A stretch of DNA of 6,895 bases from Nonomuraea sp. Its GTDB lineage: Bacteria > Actinomycetota > Actinomycetes > Streptosporangiales > Streptosporangiaceae. Location: contig JABFVJ010000275.1 of the NCBI GenBank assembly GCA_013362835.1, forward strand, positions 1 to 6,895, written 5' to 3'. Under the pieces are notes generated by a model. The model saw nothing but the letters and a program-made list of their open reading frames with translations, was not told where the DNA came from and did no database searches. Position numbers and translations under genes: made by a program. Below are positions 1 through 5,306 of this stretch, in pieces; position 1 is the first letter of the stretch; the number at the start of each line of letters is the position of its first letter.

Positions 1-281
1 ATGGCCTCCTGAGCGCCGCGCATCCGCGCCAGGTCGGGCGCGGCCACCGTCTGCGCCTCGGGGGCGGCGTCCAGGGCGCGCACGGCGCCCTCCGAGCCGA
101 CCCTGACGACGTAGCAGCTGGATCCGCCGTTGAGGAAGTAGCCGTAGACGGCGTGCGCGAGGTGGCAGCCCGCGCTGAAGTCGCCGAAGACCTGGACGAA
201 CCCTCCCCAGCCGGTCACCTTGACGGCGGTGTCGAAGGGCCCGCCGGTCGCGAAGCCCACCAGGGCGGCGATCCGTTCCAT
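1..281 (-). CDS. Phage tail sheath-like protein, N-terminal part (runs off left edge)
   Basis: Translation of the minus strand from the ATG at 281 gives 93 codons with no stop before the window edge. Residues 6-12 (ALVGFAT), 26-36 (GGFVQVFGDFS) and 48-61 (YFLNGGSSCYVVRV) fit the conserved N-terminal region of contractile tail sheath proteins: an 'AxFVGxAxxGP' strand, then 'FxxxFG', then 'FFxNGGxxxxVVRV'. Sheath proteins polymerise around an inner tube and contract to drive it through a membrane. In actinomycetes such genes usually belong to phage-tail-like extracellular contractile injection systems. The start is uncertain. No good ribosome binding site precedes 281, and the frame stays open upstream. 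A TTG at 329 would add 16 residues including an RPGVDR stretch that resembles the usual sheath 'PGVY' opening. The remaining sheath domains and any partner genes (tube, baseplate, AAA ATPase) lie outside the window. Family recognition is by motif only. Confidence 0.72.
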   Translation of the reverse strand, partial: MERIAALVGFATGGPFDTAVKVTGWGGFVQVFGDFSAGCHLAHAVYGYFLNGGSSCYVVRVGSEGAVRALDAAPEAQTVAAPDLARMRGAQEA

Positions 282-300
282 GACCCCAGCATCCGCGGGC

Positions 301-344
301 CGGTCAACGCCAGGTCTACGCCCGGTCAACGCCCGGCGGACGCC
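301..344. repeat. Four tandem 11-bp direct repeats, possible activator array
   Basis: Units at 301-311, 312-322, 323-333 and 334-344. Units 1 and 3 are identical (CGGTCAACGCC), unit 2 differs at two positions and unit 4 at three. The period of one helical turn resembles the direct-repeat sites of OmpR-fold activators. Streptomyces PhoP boxes are 11-nt repeats with a core like GTTCACC, and SARP sites are heptamers spaced 11 bp apart. The core here (GGTCAAC) matches GTTCACC at five of seven positions. The array lies just upstream of the sheath ATG and about 100 bases before the PuuD-like gene, so it could serve either. It would lie partly in coding sequence if the sheath gene starts at 329. The regulator named is inference. 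Confidence 0.55.
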
Positions 345-442
345 GCGGAACGGAAGTGATACCTGGGTTTGATGACATAACAGAAATAGAGTGCGACATG
401 ATGGGGACCGGTGGCCCCAGCCATGGTCCCTCTGGAGAGCGC
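345..442 (+). promoter_or_regulatory. AT-richer leader/promoter stretch of the PuuD-like gene with small hairpin
   Basis: Positions 356-392 are the most AT-rich stretch in this part of the window, as expected for a divergent promoter region. A TANNNT hexamer, TAGAGT, lies at 387-392 on the plus strand, but no convincing -35 hexamer sits at normal spacing. Further down, GGGACC (404-409) pairs with GGTCCC (425-430), and TGG (412-414) pairs with CCA (421-423) across a 2x1 internal loop, giving a small hairpin that ends just before the ribosome binding site GGAG at 434-437. Promoter assignment is weak; the hairpin is directly visible. Confidence 0.35.
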
Positions 443-1129
443 ATGTCCCGACCGTTGATCGGAATCACCGCCTATTTCGAAGCAGCCAGGTGGGACACCT
501 GGGTGCGCGAGGCGGTCCTGTCTCCACCCGCCTACGCCAAGGCGGTCGAGCGTGCCGGCGGCGCGCCGGTGATCCTGCCGCCGATCAACGTGAACGCCGT
601 CGACGACTACGTGCGCGGACTGCGCGGCCTCATCCTGGCCGGAGGGGTCGAGGTCGGCCCCGACGCCTACGGTGAGGAACCCGACGAGCGGGTGCCGGAG
701 CCGCAGCCGCTGCGCGACCGTTTCGAGCTCGCCCTGGCCCGCGCCGCCGTCCAGGCCGACGTGCCGCTCCTGGCCGTCGGGCGCGGCATGCACGTGCTCA
801 ACGTGGCGCAGGGCGGCTCGCTGATCCCGTGGCTGCCCGACGTGGTCGACCACGACCGGCACGCCGAGTCCGGCCACGCGCACGTCATCCAGGTGAGCGT
901 CTCCAGCAAGCTGGGCAAGGCGGTGGGCGACCGCATCGAGGTCGTCTCCCCGCACGACCAGTCGGTCAAGCGCCTGGGCAACGGCCTGCTGGCGGTGGCC
1001 TGGGCCGACGACCAGATCGTCGAGGGCATCGAGCTGCAGGGCCACCGCTTCGGCGTGGGCGTGCAGTGGCACCCGGAGCGCGCCCCCGGCGACAGGCTGG
1101 TGGAGCACCTCGTCGAAGCCGCCCGCTAG
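443..1129 (+). CDS. PuuD-like class I glutamine amidotransferase (peptidase C26), catalytic Cys replaced by Gly
   Basis: A 228-residue protein of the family that includes gamma-glutamyl-gamma-aminobutyrate hydrolase (PuuD, putrescine degradation), which is cytosolic. Visible family features are the opening RPLIGITAYFE, LILAGGVEVGPDAYG at 63-77 (usual form GGGDVDPxxYG), RGMHVLNVAQGGSL at 114-127, the SPHDQSVKRLG segment at 169-179, and GVQWHPE at 206-212 carrying the His210/Glu212 pair of the triad. The nucleophile elbow, normally G-[IV]-C-R-G-[MH], reads AVGRGMH, so the cysteine position (residue 113, codon ggg at 779-781) is glycine. That should abolish amidohydrolase chemistry, leaving a binding or regulatory role, a different mechanism, or decay. 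The ATG at 443 was chosen because GGAG at 434-437 lies five bases before it and the family N-terminus begins there; the frame is open back to 356. The stop is ten bases before the esterase start. The family call is firm, the function is not. Confidence 0.88.
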   Translation: MSRPLIGITAYFEAARWDTWVREAVLSPPAYAKAVERAGGAPVILPPINVNAVDDYVRGLRGLILAGGVEVGPDAYGEEPDERVPEPQPLRDRFELALARAAVQADVPLLAVGRGMHVLNVAQGGSLIPWLPDVVDHDRHAESGHAHVIQVSVSSKLGKAVGDRIEVVSPHDQSVKRLGNGLLAVAWADDQIVEGIELQGHRFGVGVQWHPERAPGDRLVEHLVEAAR

Positions 1130-1139
1130 ATTCGTCGCC
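1127..1139 (+). promoter_or_regulatory. Candidate leaderless -10 element for the esterase, overlapping a stop codon
   Basis: TAGATT (1127-1132) fits the actinobacterial -10 form TANNNT and is followed by seven bases and then the esterase ATG at 1140, the spacing expected if transcription starts at the A of the start codon. Its first three bases are the stop codon of the PuuD-like gene. No Shine-Dalgarno sequence is visible before 1140. No clear -35 is seen, and cotranscription with the upstream gene remains possible. Confidence 0.4.
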
Positions 1140-2044
1140 ATGCACCCACAGGCAGCGTCCTTCGTCGCGAGCTACCCGTCGGATCTGGGTGTCGATCCGG
1201 CCACGCTCGATCTCGACGCCATCCGGCGGATGCGCGCGCAGGACGGGTTCGCCCTCCAGCGCGGACCCAAACCCAGGCTCTTCTCGGTGCGCGACGAGGT
1301 GGCCGAGCAGGTGCCGATCCGCATCTACCGCGCCGACGCCGAGCAGGACGCCCGTCCCGTGGTGGTCTACTTCCACGGCGGCGGCTGGGTGTTCGGCAGC
1401 GTCAAGCGCAACGACGCGCTCGGCCGCGACCTGGCGCTGCGCACCGGCGCGGTGGTGGTCTCCGTCGACTACCGGCTGGCCCCCGAGCACCCCTTCCCCG
1501 CGGCGGCCGACGACGCGTGGAGCGTGGTGCGCGACATCTTCGCCCGTCCCGCCTTCTACCAGGGCAACGGCAGCGTGGCCGTGGTGGGCGACAGCGCGGG
1601 CGGCAACCTGGCGGCCGTCGCCGCCTGGCAGGCGCGCGACGCCGGCCTGCAGCTCGCCCACCAGGTGCTGATCTACCCGGTCACCGACGTCGCCATGGAG
1701 ACCGCCAGCTACCGCGAATACGCCAGCGGCTTCGGCCTCGACGCGGCCGAGATGGCCTGGTTCGCCCGGCAGTACGCCGCCGGCGCCGACCCCGACGACC
1801 CGCGCCTGTCGCCGCTGCGGCTGAAGGACTTCGCGGGGCTGCCATCCGCCACGGTGGTGACCGCCGAGTGCGACGTGCTGCGCGACGAGGGCGAGCTGTA
1901 CGGCGCGCGGCTGGCCGAGGCGGGCGTGCCCGTCGAGGTGCGCAGGTTCGAGGGCGCGGTGCACAGCTTCTACGCCCTGCCCGGCTTCTTCGACCAGGCG
2001 GCGCAGGCCCGCGAATACGTGGCGGCCCGCCTCCAGGAGGCGCT

Positions 2045-2048
<4 letters not shown>
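1140..2048 (+). CDS. Alpha/beta hydrolase, hormone-sensitive-lipase (family IV) esterase
   Basis: A 302-residue carboxylesterase-type protein expected to hydrolyse short- to medium-chain acyl esters in the cytosol (no signal peptide). The oxyanion-hole motif HGGGW is at 79-83, the family stretch [12 protein letters not shown] at 110-121, the nucleophile elbow GDSAGGN at 150-156 with Ser152, the acid Asp245 in [10 protein letters not shown], and His275 in AVHSFY. The complete Ser-Asp-His triad and the normal length (about 300-320 residues) indicate an active enzyme. The N-terminal 60 residues look like the usual lid region. It begins ten bases after the PuuD-like stop without a ribosome binding site, and its last four bases overlap the next gene's start, implying a shared transcript and translational coupling. 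The substrate cannot be deduced. Family certain, role unknown. Confidence 0.93.
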
Positions 2049-2806
<758 letters not shown>

Positions 2807-2825
2807 CGCGGTCGCCGGGTAGGGG

Positions 2826-2851
2826 GCCCTCTCACCGTTCCCAGGGAGGGC
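2826..2851 (+). promoter_or_regulatory. Hairpin enclosing the hemerythrin ribosome binding site
   Basis: In the 47-base gap between the crotonase stop and the hemerythrin start, GCCCTCTC (2826-2833) can pair with GGGAGGGC (2844-2851): eight pairs with one G-U, and a ten-base loop. The right arm contains the Shine-Dalgarno sequence (AGGGAGG, 2843-2849) of the ATG at 2854, so the folded form would hide it. There is no U-tract, so it is not a terminator. The regulatory role is inference. Confidence 0.42.
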
Positions 2852-2853
2852 AC

Positions 2854-3393
2854 ATGGACGTCATCGAATTCCTGCTCAGGCAGCACGAGCAGATCAGGCA
2901 GCTGTTCGGCGAGGTCGAGGCGGCGCCCGCCGACGCGCGCGGCGAGCCGTTCCGCCGGCTGGTGCGGCTGCTGGCGGTGCACGAGACGGCCGAGGAGGAG
3001 ATCGTGCACCCCTACGCCCGGCGCCTGCTGGCCACCGGCGACGCCGTGGTCGACGAGCGCCTGGCCGAGGAGCACGCCGCCAAGGACATGCTCACCCAGC
3101 TCGAGAAGGCCGGGGTGGACGACGCGCAGTTCCTGCTGAACCTCGGCACGCTCAAGGCGATGGTGCTGGAGCACGCGCAGGCGGAGGAGCGCGAGGAGTT
3201 CCCGCAGCTGCGCCTGCACACGGGTGACGCCGAGCGCCGCGCCATGACGCTGGGCGTGCAGGCGGCCGAGGCGCTGGCCCCGACCCACCCGCACGCCGGC
3301 ACCGAGACGGCCACCGCCAACCTGCTGGCGGGACCGCCTCTGATGATCATGGATCGCGCCCGTGACGCGATCCGCAAGGCGATGGGCCGCTAG
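2854..3393 (+). CDS. Hemerythrin-like (HHE) domain protein
   Basis: A 179-residue soluble four-helix protein. The histidine and carboxylate ligands of a hemerythrin diiron site are all in place: His11 (RQHEQI), His43 with Glu47 (HETAE), His74 (EEHAAKD), and His107 with Glu111 (HAQAE). Such proteins bind O2 or NO or sense iron or redox state; in actinobacteria they are often stress-linked. After the domain (about residues 1-125) comes a Pro/Thr/Ala-rich stretch around 142-162 and a short C-terminal helix. The ATG at 2854 follows a strong AGGGAGG four bases upstream, which is part of a predicted hairpin. It is last in the plus-strand run and its TAG overlaps the acyl-CoA dehydrogenase stop in the opposite direction by four bases (CTAG), so no terminator can lie between the two genes. 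It has no evident metabolic link to the upstream enzymes. Confidence 0.92.
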   Translation: MDVIEFLLRQHEQIRQLFGEVEAAPADARGEPFRRLVRLLAVHETAEEEIVHPYARRLLATGDAVVDERLAEEHAAKDMLTQLEKAGVDDAQFLLNLGTLKAMVLEHAQAEEREEFPQLRLHTGDAERRAMTLGVQAAEALAPTHPHAGTETATANLLAGPPLMIMDRARDAIRKAMGR

Positions 3394-4571
3394 AAGCTGC
3401 GCGGCAAGCCGAGCACCTGGGTGGCCAGGTAGTTCAGCAGCAGTTCCTCCGTCACCGGTGCCACCTTGCCGATGCGGGCGTCGGCCAGCAGGCGCGCGAC
3501 GGGGTACTCCAGGGAGTACGCCATCCCGCCGTGCGTCTGGAAGGCCGCGTCGGCCGCCTCCCAGGCCGCCTGCGAGGCGGTGAGCTTGGCGATGTTGGCC
3601 TCGGTGCCGCAGGGCAGCTGCCGGTCGAAGGACCAGGCGGCCTTGTACAGCATCAGCCTGGCCAGCTCGATCTTGGCTTTGACCTGGGCGAGCGGGAAGG
3701 AGACCGCCTGGTTGGCGCCGATCGGGCGGCCGAACACCTCGCGTTCCTTGGCGTAGGCCACCGCCACCCGCAGCGCCACCTCGGCCCCTCCCAGGGCGGA
3801 GGCGGCCAGCAGGACCCGCTCGGGGTTGAGGATGTCCCACAACACCACGGCGCCCTGGTCGACCTCGCCGACGACGTTCGCGGCCGGCACGCGCAGGTCG
3901 TCGAGGAAGACCATGTTGGAGGGCGTGGTGTTGGCGCCCATCTTGGGGATCGGCTGGAACGACAGCTGCCCGGCCGCGACCGCCTCCGGGACGTTGACCA
4001 GGAAGACCGTCATGCCGTGCGTGCGGGGCTTGGCCTCGGCGGCCGGGACGGTCCTGGTGACCAGGAGCATCCAGGTGGCGCGCTGCACGCCGGTGATCCA
4101 GATCTTCTGGCCGTTGATCACGTAGTCGGAGCCGTCGCGGCGCGCGTGGGTGGTGATCGCCAGGGAGTTGGATCCCGCGTCTGGCTCGGTCAGGGCGAAG
4201 CAGGTCTCCATCTCGCCGGTCGCCAGGTGCGGCAGCAGTGACGCCTTCTGCTCAGCCGTGCCGTGCCTGGCCAAGGTCATGGCGCCGAAGCCCGGCGTGA
4301 GCACGTAGGTGAAGGCCGAGCCGCCCGCCGCGCCCGAGGCGGACAGGGTCTCGGTGGCCACGGCCAGCTCCAGCAGTCCCTGCCCGCCGCCGCCGTACTC
4401 CTCGGGGACGGCCAGGCCCAGCCAGCCGCCCTTGGCCAGGTCGGCCCAGACCTCCTCGGGCCAGCGCTTGTCGGACTCGCAGCGTTGCCAGTACTCCAGG
4501 TCGTAACGGGAGCAGATGTCGGCTATGCCGCGCTGGACGGCCAGCGCGCTGTCCGGGAGTGTGAAGTCCAT
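3390..4571 (-). CDS. Acyl-CoA dehydrogenase
   Basis: A 393-residue flavoprotein of full family length, expected to oxidise an acyl-CoA to the trans-2-enoyl-CoA with FAD and pass electrons to ETF. In order: N-terminal helical domain with [13 protein letters not shown] (53-65); the FAD/acyl signature [12 protein letters not shown] (124-135) and GQKIWITG (154-161) in the beta domain; [20 protein letters not shown] (210-229); and the C-terminal helical domain with EVFGRPIG (278-285) and [23 protein letters not shown] (346-368). The short/medium-chain catalytic Glu position in the usual 'YEGTxE' is occupied by Pro372 (KVAPVTEE). Glu251 in NPERVLLA aligns with the alternative base of isovaleryl-CoA and long-chain dehydrogenases, so activity is plausible. 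It lies 10 bases downstream of the methyltransferase stop with no ribosome binding site. The substrate is unknown; a branched or aromatic acyl-CoA is possible. Confidence 0.95.
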   Translation of the reverse strand: MDFTLPDSALAVQRGIADICSRYDLEYWQRCESDKRWPEEVWADLAKGGWLGLAVPEEYGGGGQGLLELAVATETLSASGAAGGSAFTYVLTPGFGAMTLARHGTAEQKASLLPHLATGEMETCFALTEPDAGSNSLAITTHARRDGSDYVINGQKIWITGVQRATWMLLVTRTVPAAEAKPRTHGMTVFLVNVPEAVAAGQLSFQPIPKMGANTTPSNMVFLDDLRVPAANVVGEVDQGAVVLWDILNPERVLLAASALGGAEVALRVAVAYAKEREVFGRPIGANQAVSFPLAQVKAKIELARLMLYKAAWSFDRQLPCGTEANIAKLTASQAAWEAADAAFQTHGGMAYSLEYPVARLLADARIGKVAPVTEELLLNYLATQVLGLPRSF

Positions 4572-4577
4572 GCGCGC

Positions 4578-4583
4578 ATACTA
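4578..4583 (-). promoter_or_regulatory. Candidate leaderless -10 element for the acyl-CoA dehydrogenase
   Basis: On the minus strand TAGTAT is followed by exactly six bases (GCGCGC) and the ATG at 4571, with no Shine-Dalgarno sequence. This is the arrangement expected when transcription begins at the start codon. The TAG of the hexamer is the stop codon of the methyltransferase. No good -35 is visible 16-19 bases upstream. Translation by reinitiation from the upstream gene is the alternative. Confidence 0.42.
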
Positions 4584-5177
4584 GAACGATATTCTGGGCC
4601 TTCGCGCGTGGAAGACGAACGCGGGCGGCGGGTTGCCCCACACGGTCCTGCTGGCCACGACCTCCTCGAAGCGCTCGGCCAGCAACGTGCGGAACCGCTT
4701 GGCCGACGGCAGCGGGATGGCGTGGATGTACGAAAACGTCGTGAAGGCCCCGCCCGGCACCAGGCAGGTCGTCACCGCCTCCATCAGACGGTGCTGCACC
4801 TCCAGGGGGAAGGACGCCCACGGCAGGCCGCTGACGATCACATCGGCGTGCGGCAGCCCGCGCGCGGCCAGGACGGAGGGCAGCTCGGCGGCGTCACCCT
4901 GCACCAGGTCGACAGACGGATAACGGTCGGCCAGGCGACCCGCCAGGCGCTCGTTCAGCTCGACGGCCACGTGGTGGCCGCGACCGCCCAGACGCCGCTG
5001 GATCTCGGCGGTGAAGGCGCCCGTTCCCGGCCCCAGCTCCACCACCACGGGCTCGCCACGCTCCGGGACGGGCTTGCAGACGGCGTCGGCCAGGCGGGGG
5101 GAGCTCGGCGCCAGGGCGCCGATCGTCGCGGGGGAGCGAACGAACTCCCCGAAGAACAGCCCTGCGTCGTTTGCCAT
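4581..5177 (-). CDS. Class I SAM-dependent methyltransferase, PmtA-like (possible phospholipid N-methyltransferase)
   Basis: 198 residues. Glycine-rich SAM motif I is ELGPGTG at 47-53, the acidic ribose-binding residue Glu73 is in AVELN, GDAAEL is at 94-99, the motif IV-like VSGLPW is at 115-120, and VPGGAFTTFSY is at 140-150. The opening FFGEFVRSPATIGALAPSS and the closing WGNPPPAFVFHARRPR match the pattern of Rhodobacter-type phosphatidylethanolamine N-methyltransferases (PmtA) and their actinobacterial relatives, so a membrane-lipid or small-amine substrate is possible but unproven. The relation to rRNA adenine dimethylases is more distant. The ATG at 5177 is chosen because homology begins there; the frame stays open for hundreds of codons upstream, but that is antisense to the kinase and not credible. 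There is no ribosome binding site. It is the first gene of a minus-strand pair with the acyl-CoA dehydrogenase, whose start lies in the same reading frame three codons past this gene's single TAG. Confidence 0.86.
   Translation of the reverse strand: MANDAGLFFGEFVRSPATIGALAPSSPRLADAVCKPVPERGEPVVVELGPGTGAFTAEIQRRLGGRGHHVAVELNERLAGRLADRYPSVDLVQGDAAELPSVLAARGLPHADVIVSGLPWASFPLEVQHRLMEAVTTCLVPGGAFTTFSYIHAIPLPSAKRFRTLLAERFEEVVASRTVWGNPPPAFVFHARRPRISF
4583..4595. promoter_or_regulatory. Short inverted repeat overlapping the dehydrogenase promoter candidate
   Basis: AGAA-N5-TTCT (AGAACGATATTCT on the plus strand) covers the last codons of the methyltransferase and abuts the TAGTAT -10 candidate, where a repressor would block transcription. 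The arms are only four bases, so this may be chance, and no match to a known operator consensus is convincing. Confidence 0.25.
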
Positions 5178-5183
5178 GGCAAG

Positions 5184-5189
5184 AGAGTA
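5184..5189 (-). promoter_or_regulatory. Candidate leaderless -10 element for the methyltransferase
   Basis: On the minus strand TACTCT (TANNNT form) is followed by six bases and the ATG at 5177, with no Shine-Dalgarno sequence in between. The geometry matches the candidates at the dehydrogenase and histidine kinase starts. No clear -35 hexamer is found. Confidence 0.42.
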
Positions 5190-5217
5190 GAGGGGGCTTC
5201 TGTGGTTGTTGATCTGT

Positions 5218-5243
5218 CTTCCGGCCTTTTTTCCGGCCAGAAG
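5218..5243. repeat. Imperfect inverted repeat with nested direct repeat in the divergent spacer
   Basis: CTTCCGGCC (5218-5226) and GGCCAGAAG (5235-5243) form nine-base arms with one mismatch (a G-U pair if read as minus-strand RNA) around an eight-base loop containing a T-run. The octamer TTCCGGCC also occurs twice directly, at 5219-5226 and 5231-5238. It lies about 40 bases upstream of the methyltransferase start and may be an operator. The T-run is in the loop rather than after the stem, so it does not look like an intrinsic terminator. Confidence 0.4.
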
Positions 5244-5273
5244 GAGGAGGCACGCTCGTCCGCTCGAAGGATC

Positions 5274-5291
5274 GGATCGGTTCGCCGATCC
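5274..5291. promoter_or_regulatory. Perfect 18-bp dyad just upstream of the kinase -10, likely operator
   Basis: GGATCGG (5274-5280) and CCGATCC (5285-5291) are perfect seven-base arms around TTCG. The dyad ends three bases before the TACCTT hexamer of the kinase gene, so it sits in the -35/spacer region where a dimeric regulator would control transcription. If the kinase mRNA starts at 5307 the dyad is not transcribed, which favours a DNA operator over an RNA hairpin. The regulator is unknown. Confidence 0.5.
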
Positions 5292-5294
5292 CGC

Positions 5295-5300
5295 TACCTT
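5295..5300 (+). promoter_or_regulatory. Candidate leaderless -10 element for the histidine kinase
   Basis: TACCTT (TANNNT form) is followed by six bases (GAAGGC) and the GTG at 5307. GAAGG lies only one base from the GTG, too close to act as a normal ribosome binding site. The spacing is the same as at the methyltransferase and dehydrogenase starts. Confidence 0.42.
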
Positions 5301-5306
5301 GAAGGC

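Noticed and set aside
301..344. CRISPR-like array
   Set aside because: Units are only 11 bp and contiguous with no spacers; this is a short tandem repeat.
356..442. Upstream ATG codons (356, 398, 401) as alternative starts for the PuuD-like protein
   Set aside because: They are in frame but lack a well-placed ribosome binding site and add Gly/Pro/Ser-rich residues outside the family. ATG 443 has GGAG five bases upstream and begins the conserved RPLIGIT.
326..1141. Long minus-strand open frame opposite the PuuD-like gene
   Set aside because: Its product is rich in His/Val/Gly/Asp with no recognisable domain, as expected of an antisense shadow of GC-rich coding DNA; the plus strand encodes a clear family member.
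3385..3400. Intrinsic terminator between the convergent hemerythrin and dehydrogenase genes
   Set aside because: The stop codons overlap by four bases and no stem followed by a T-run is present on either strand.
5219..5238. Rho-independent terminator in the divergent spacer (GC stem with a T6 run)
   Set aside because: The T-run is in the loop, not after the stem, and the location is upstream of two divergent genes rather than after one.
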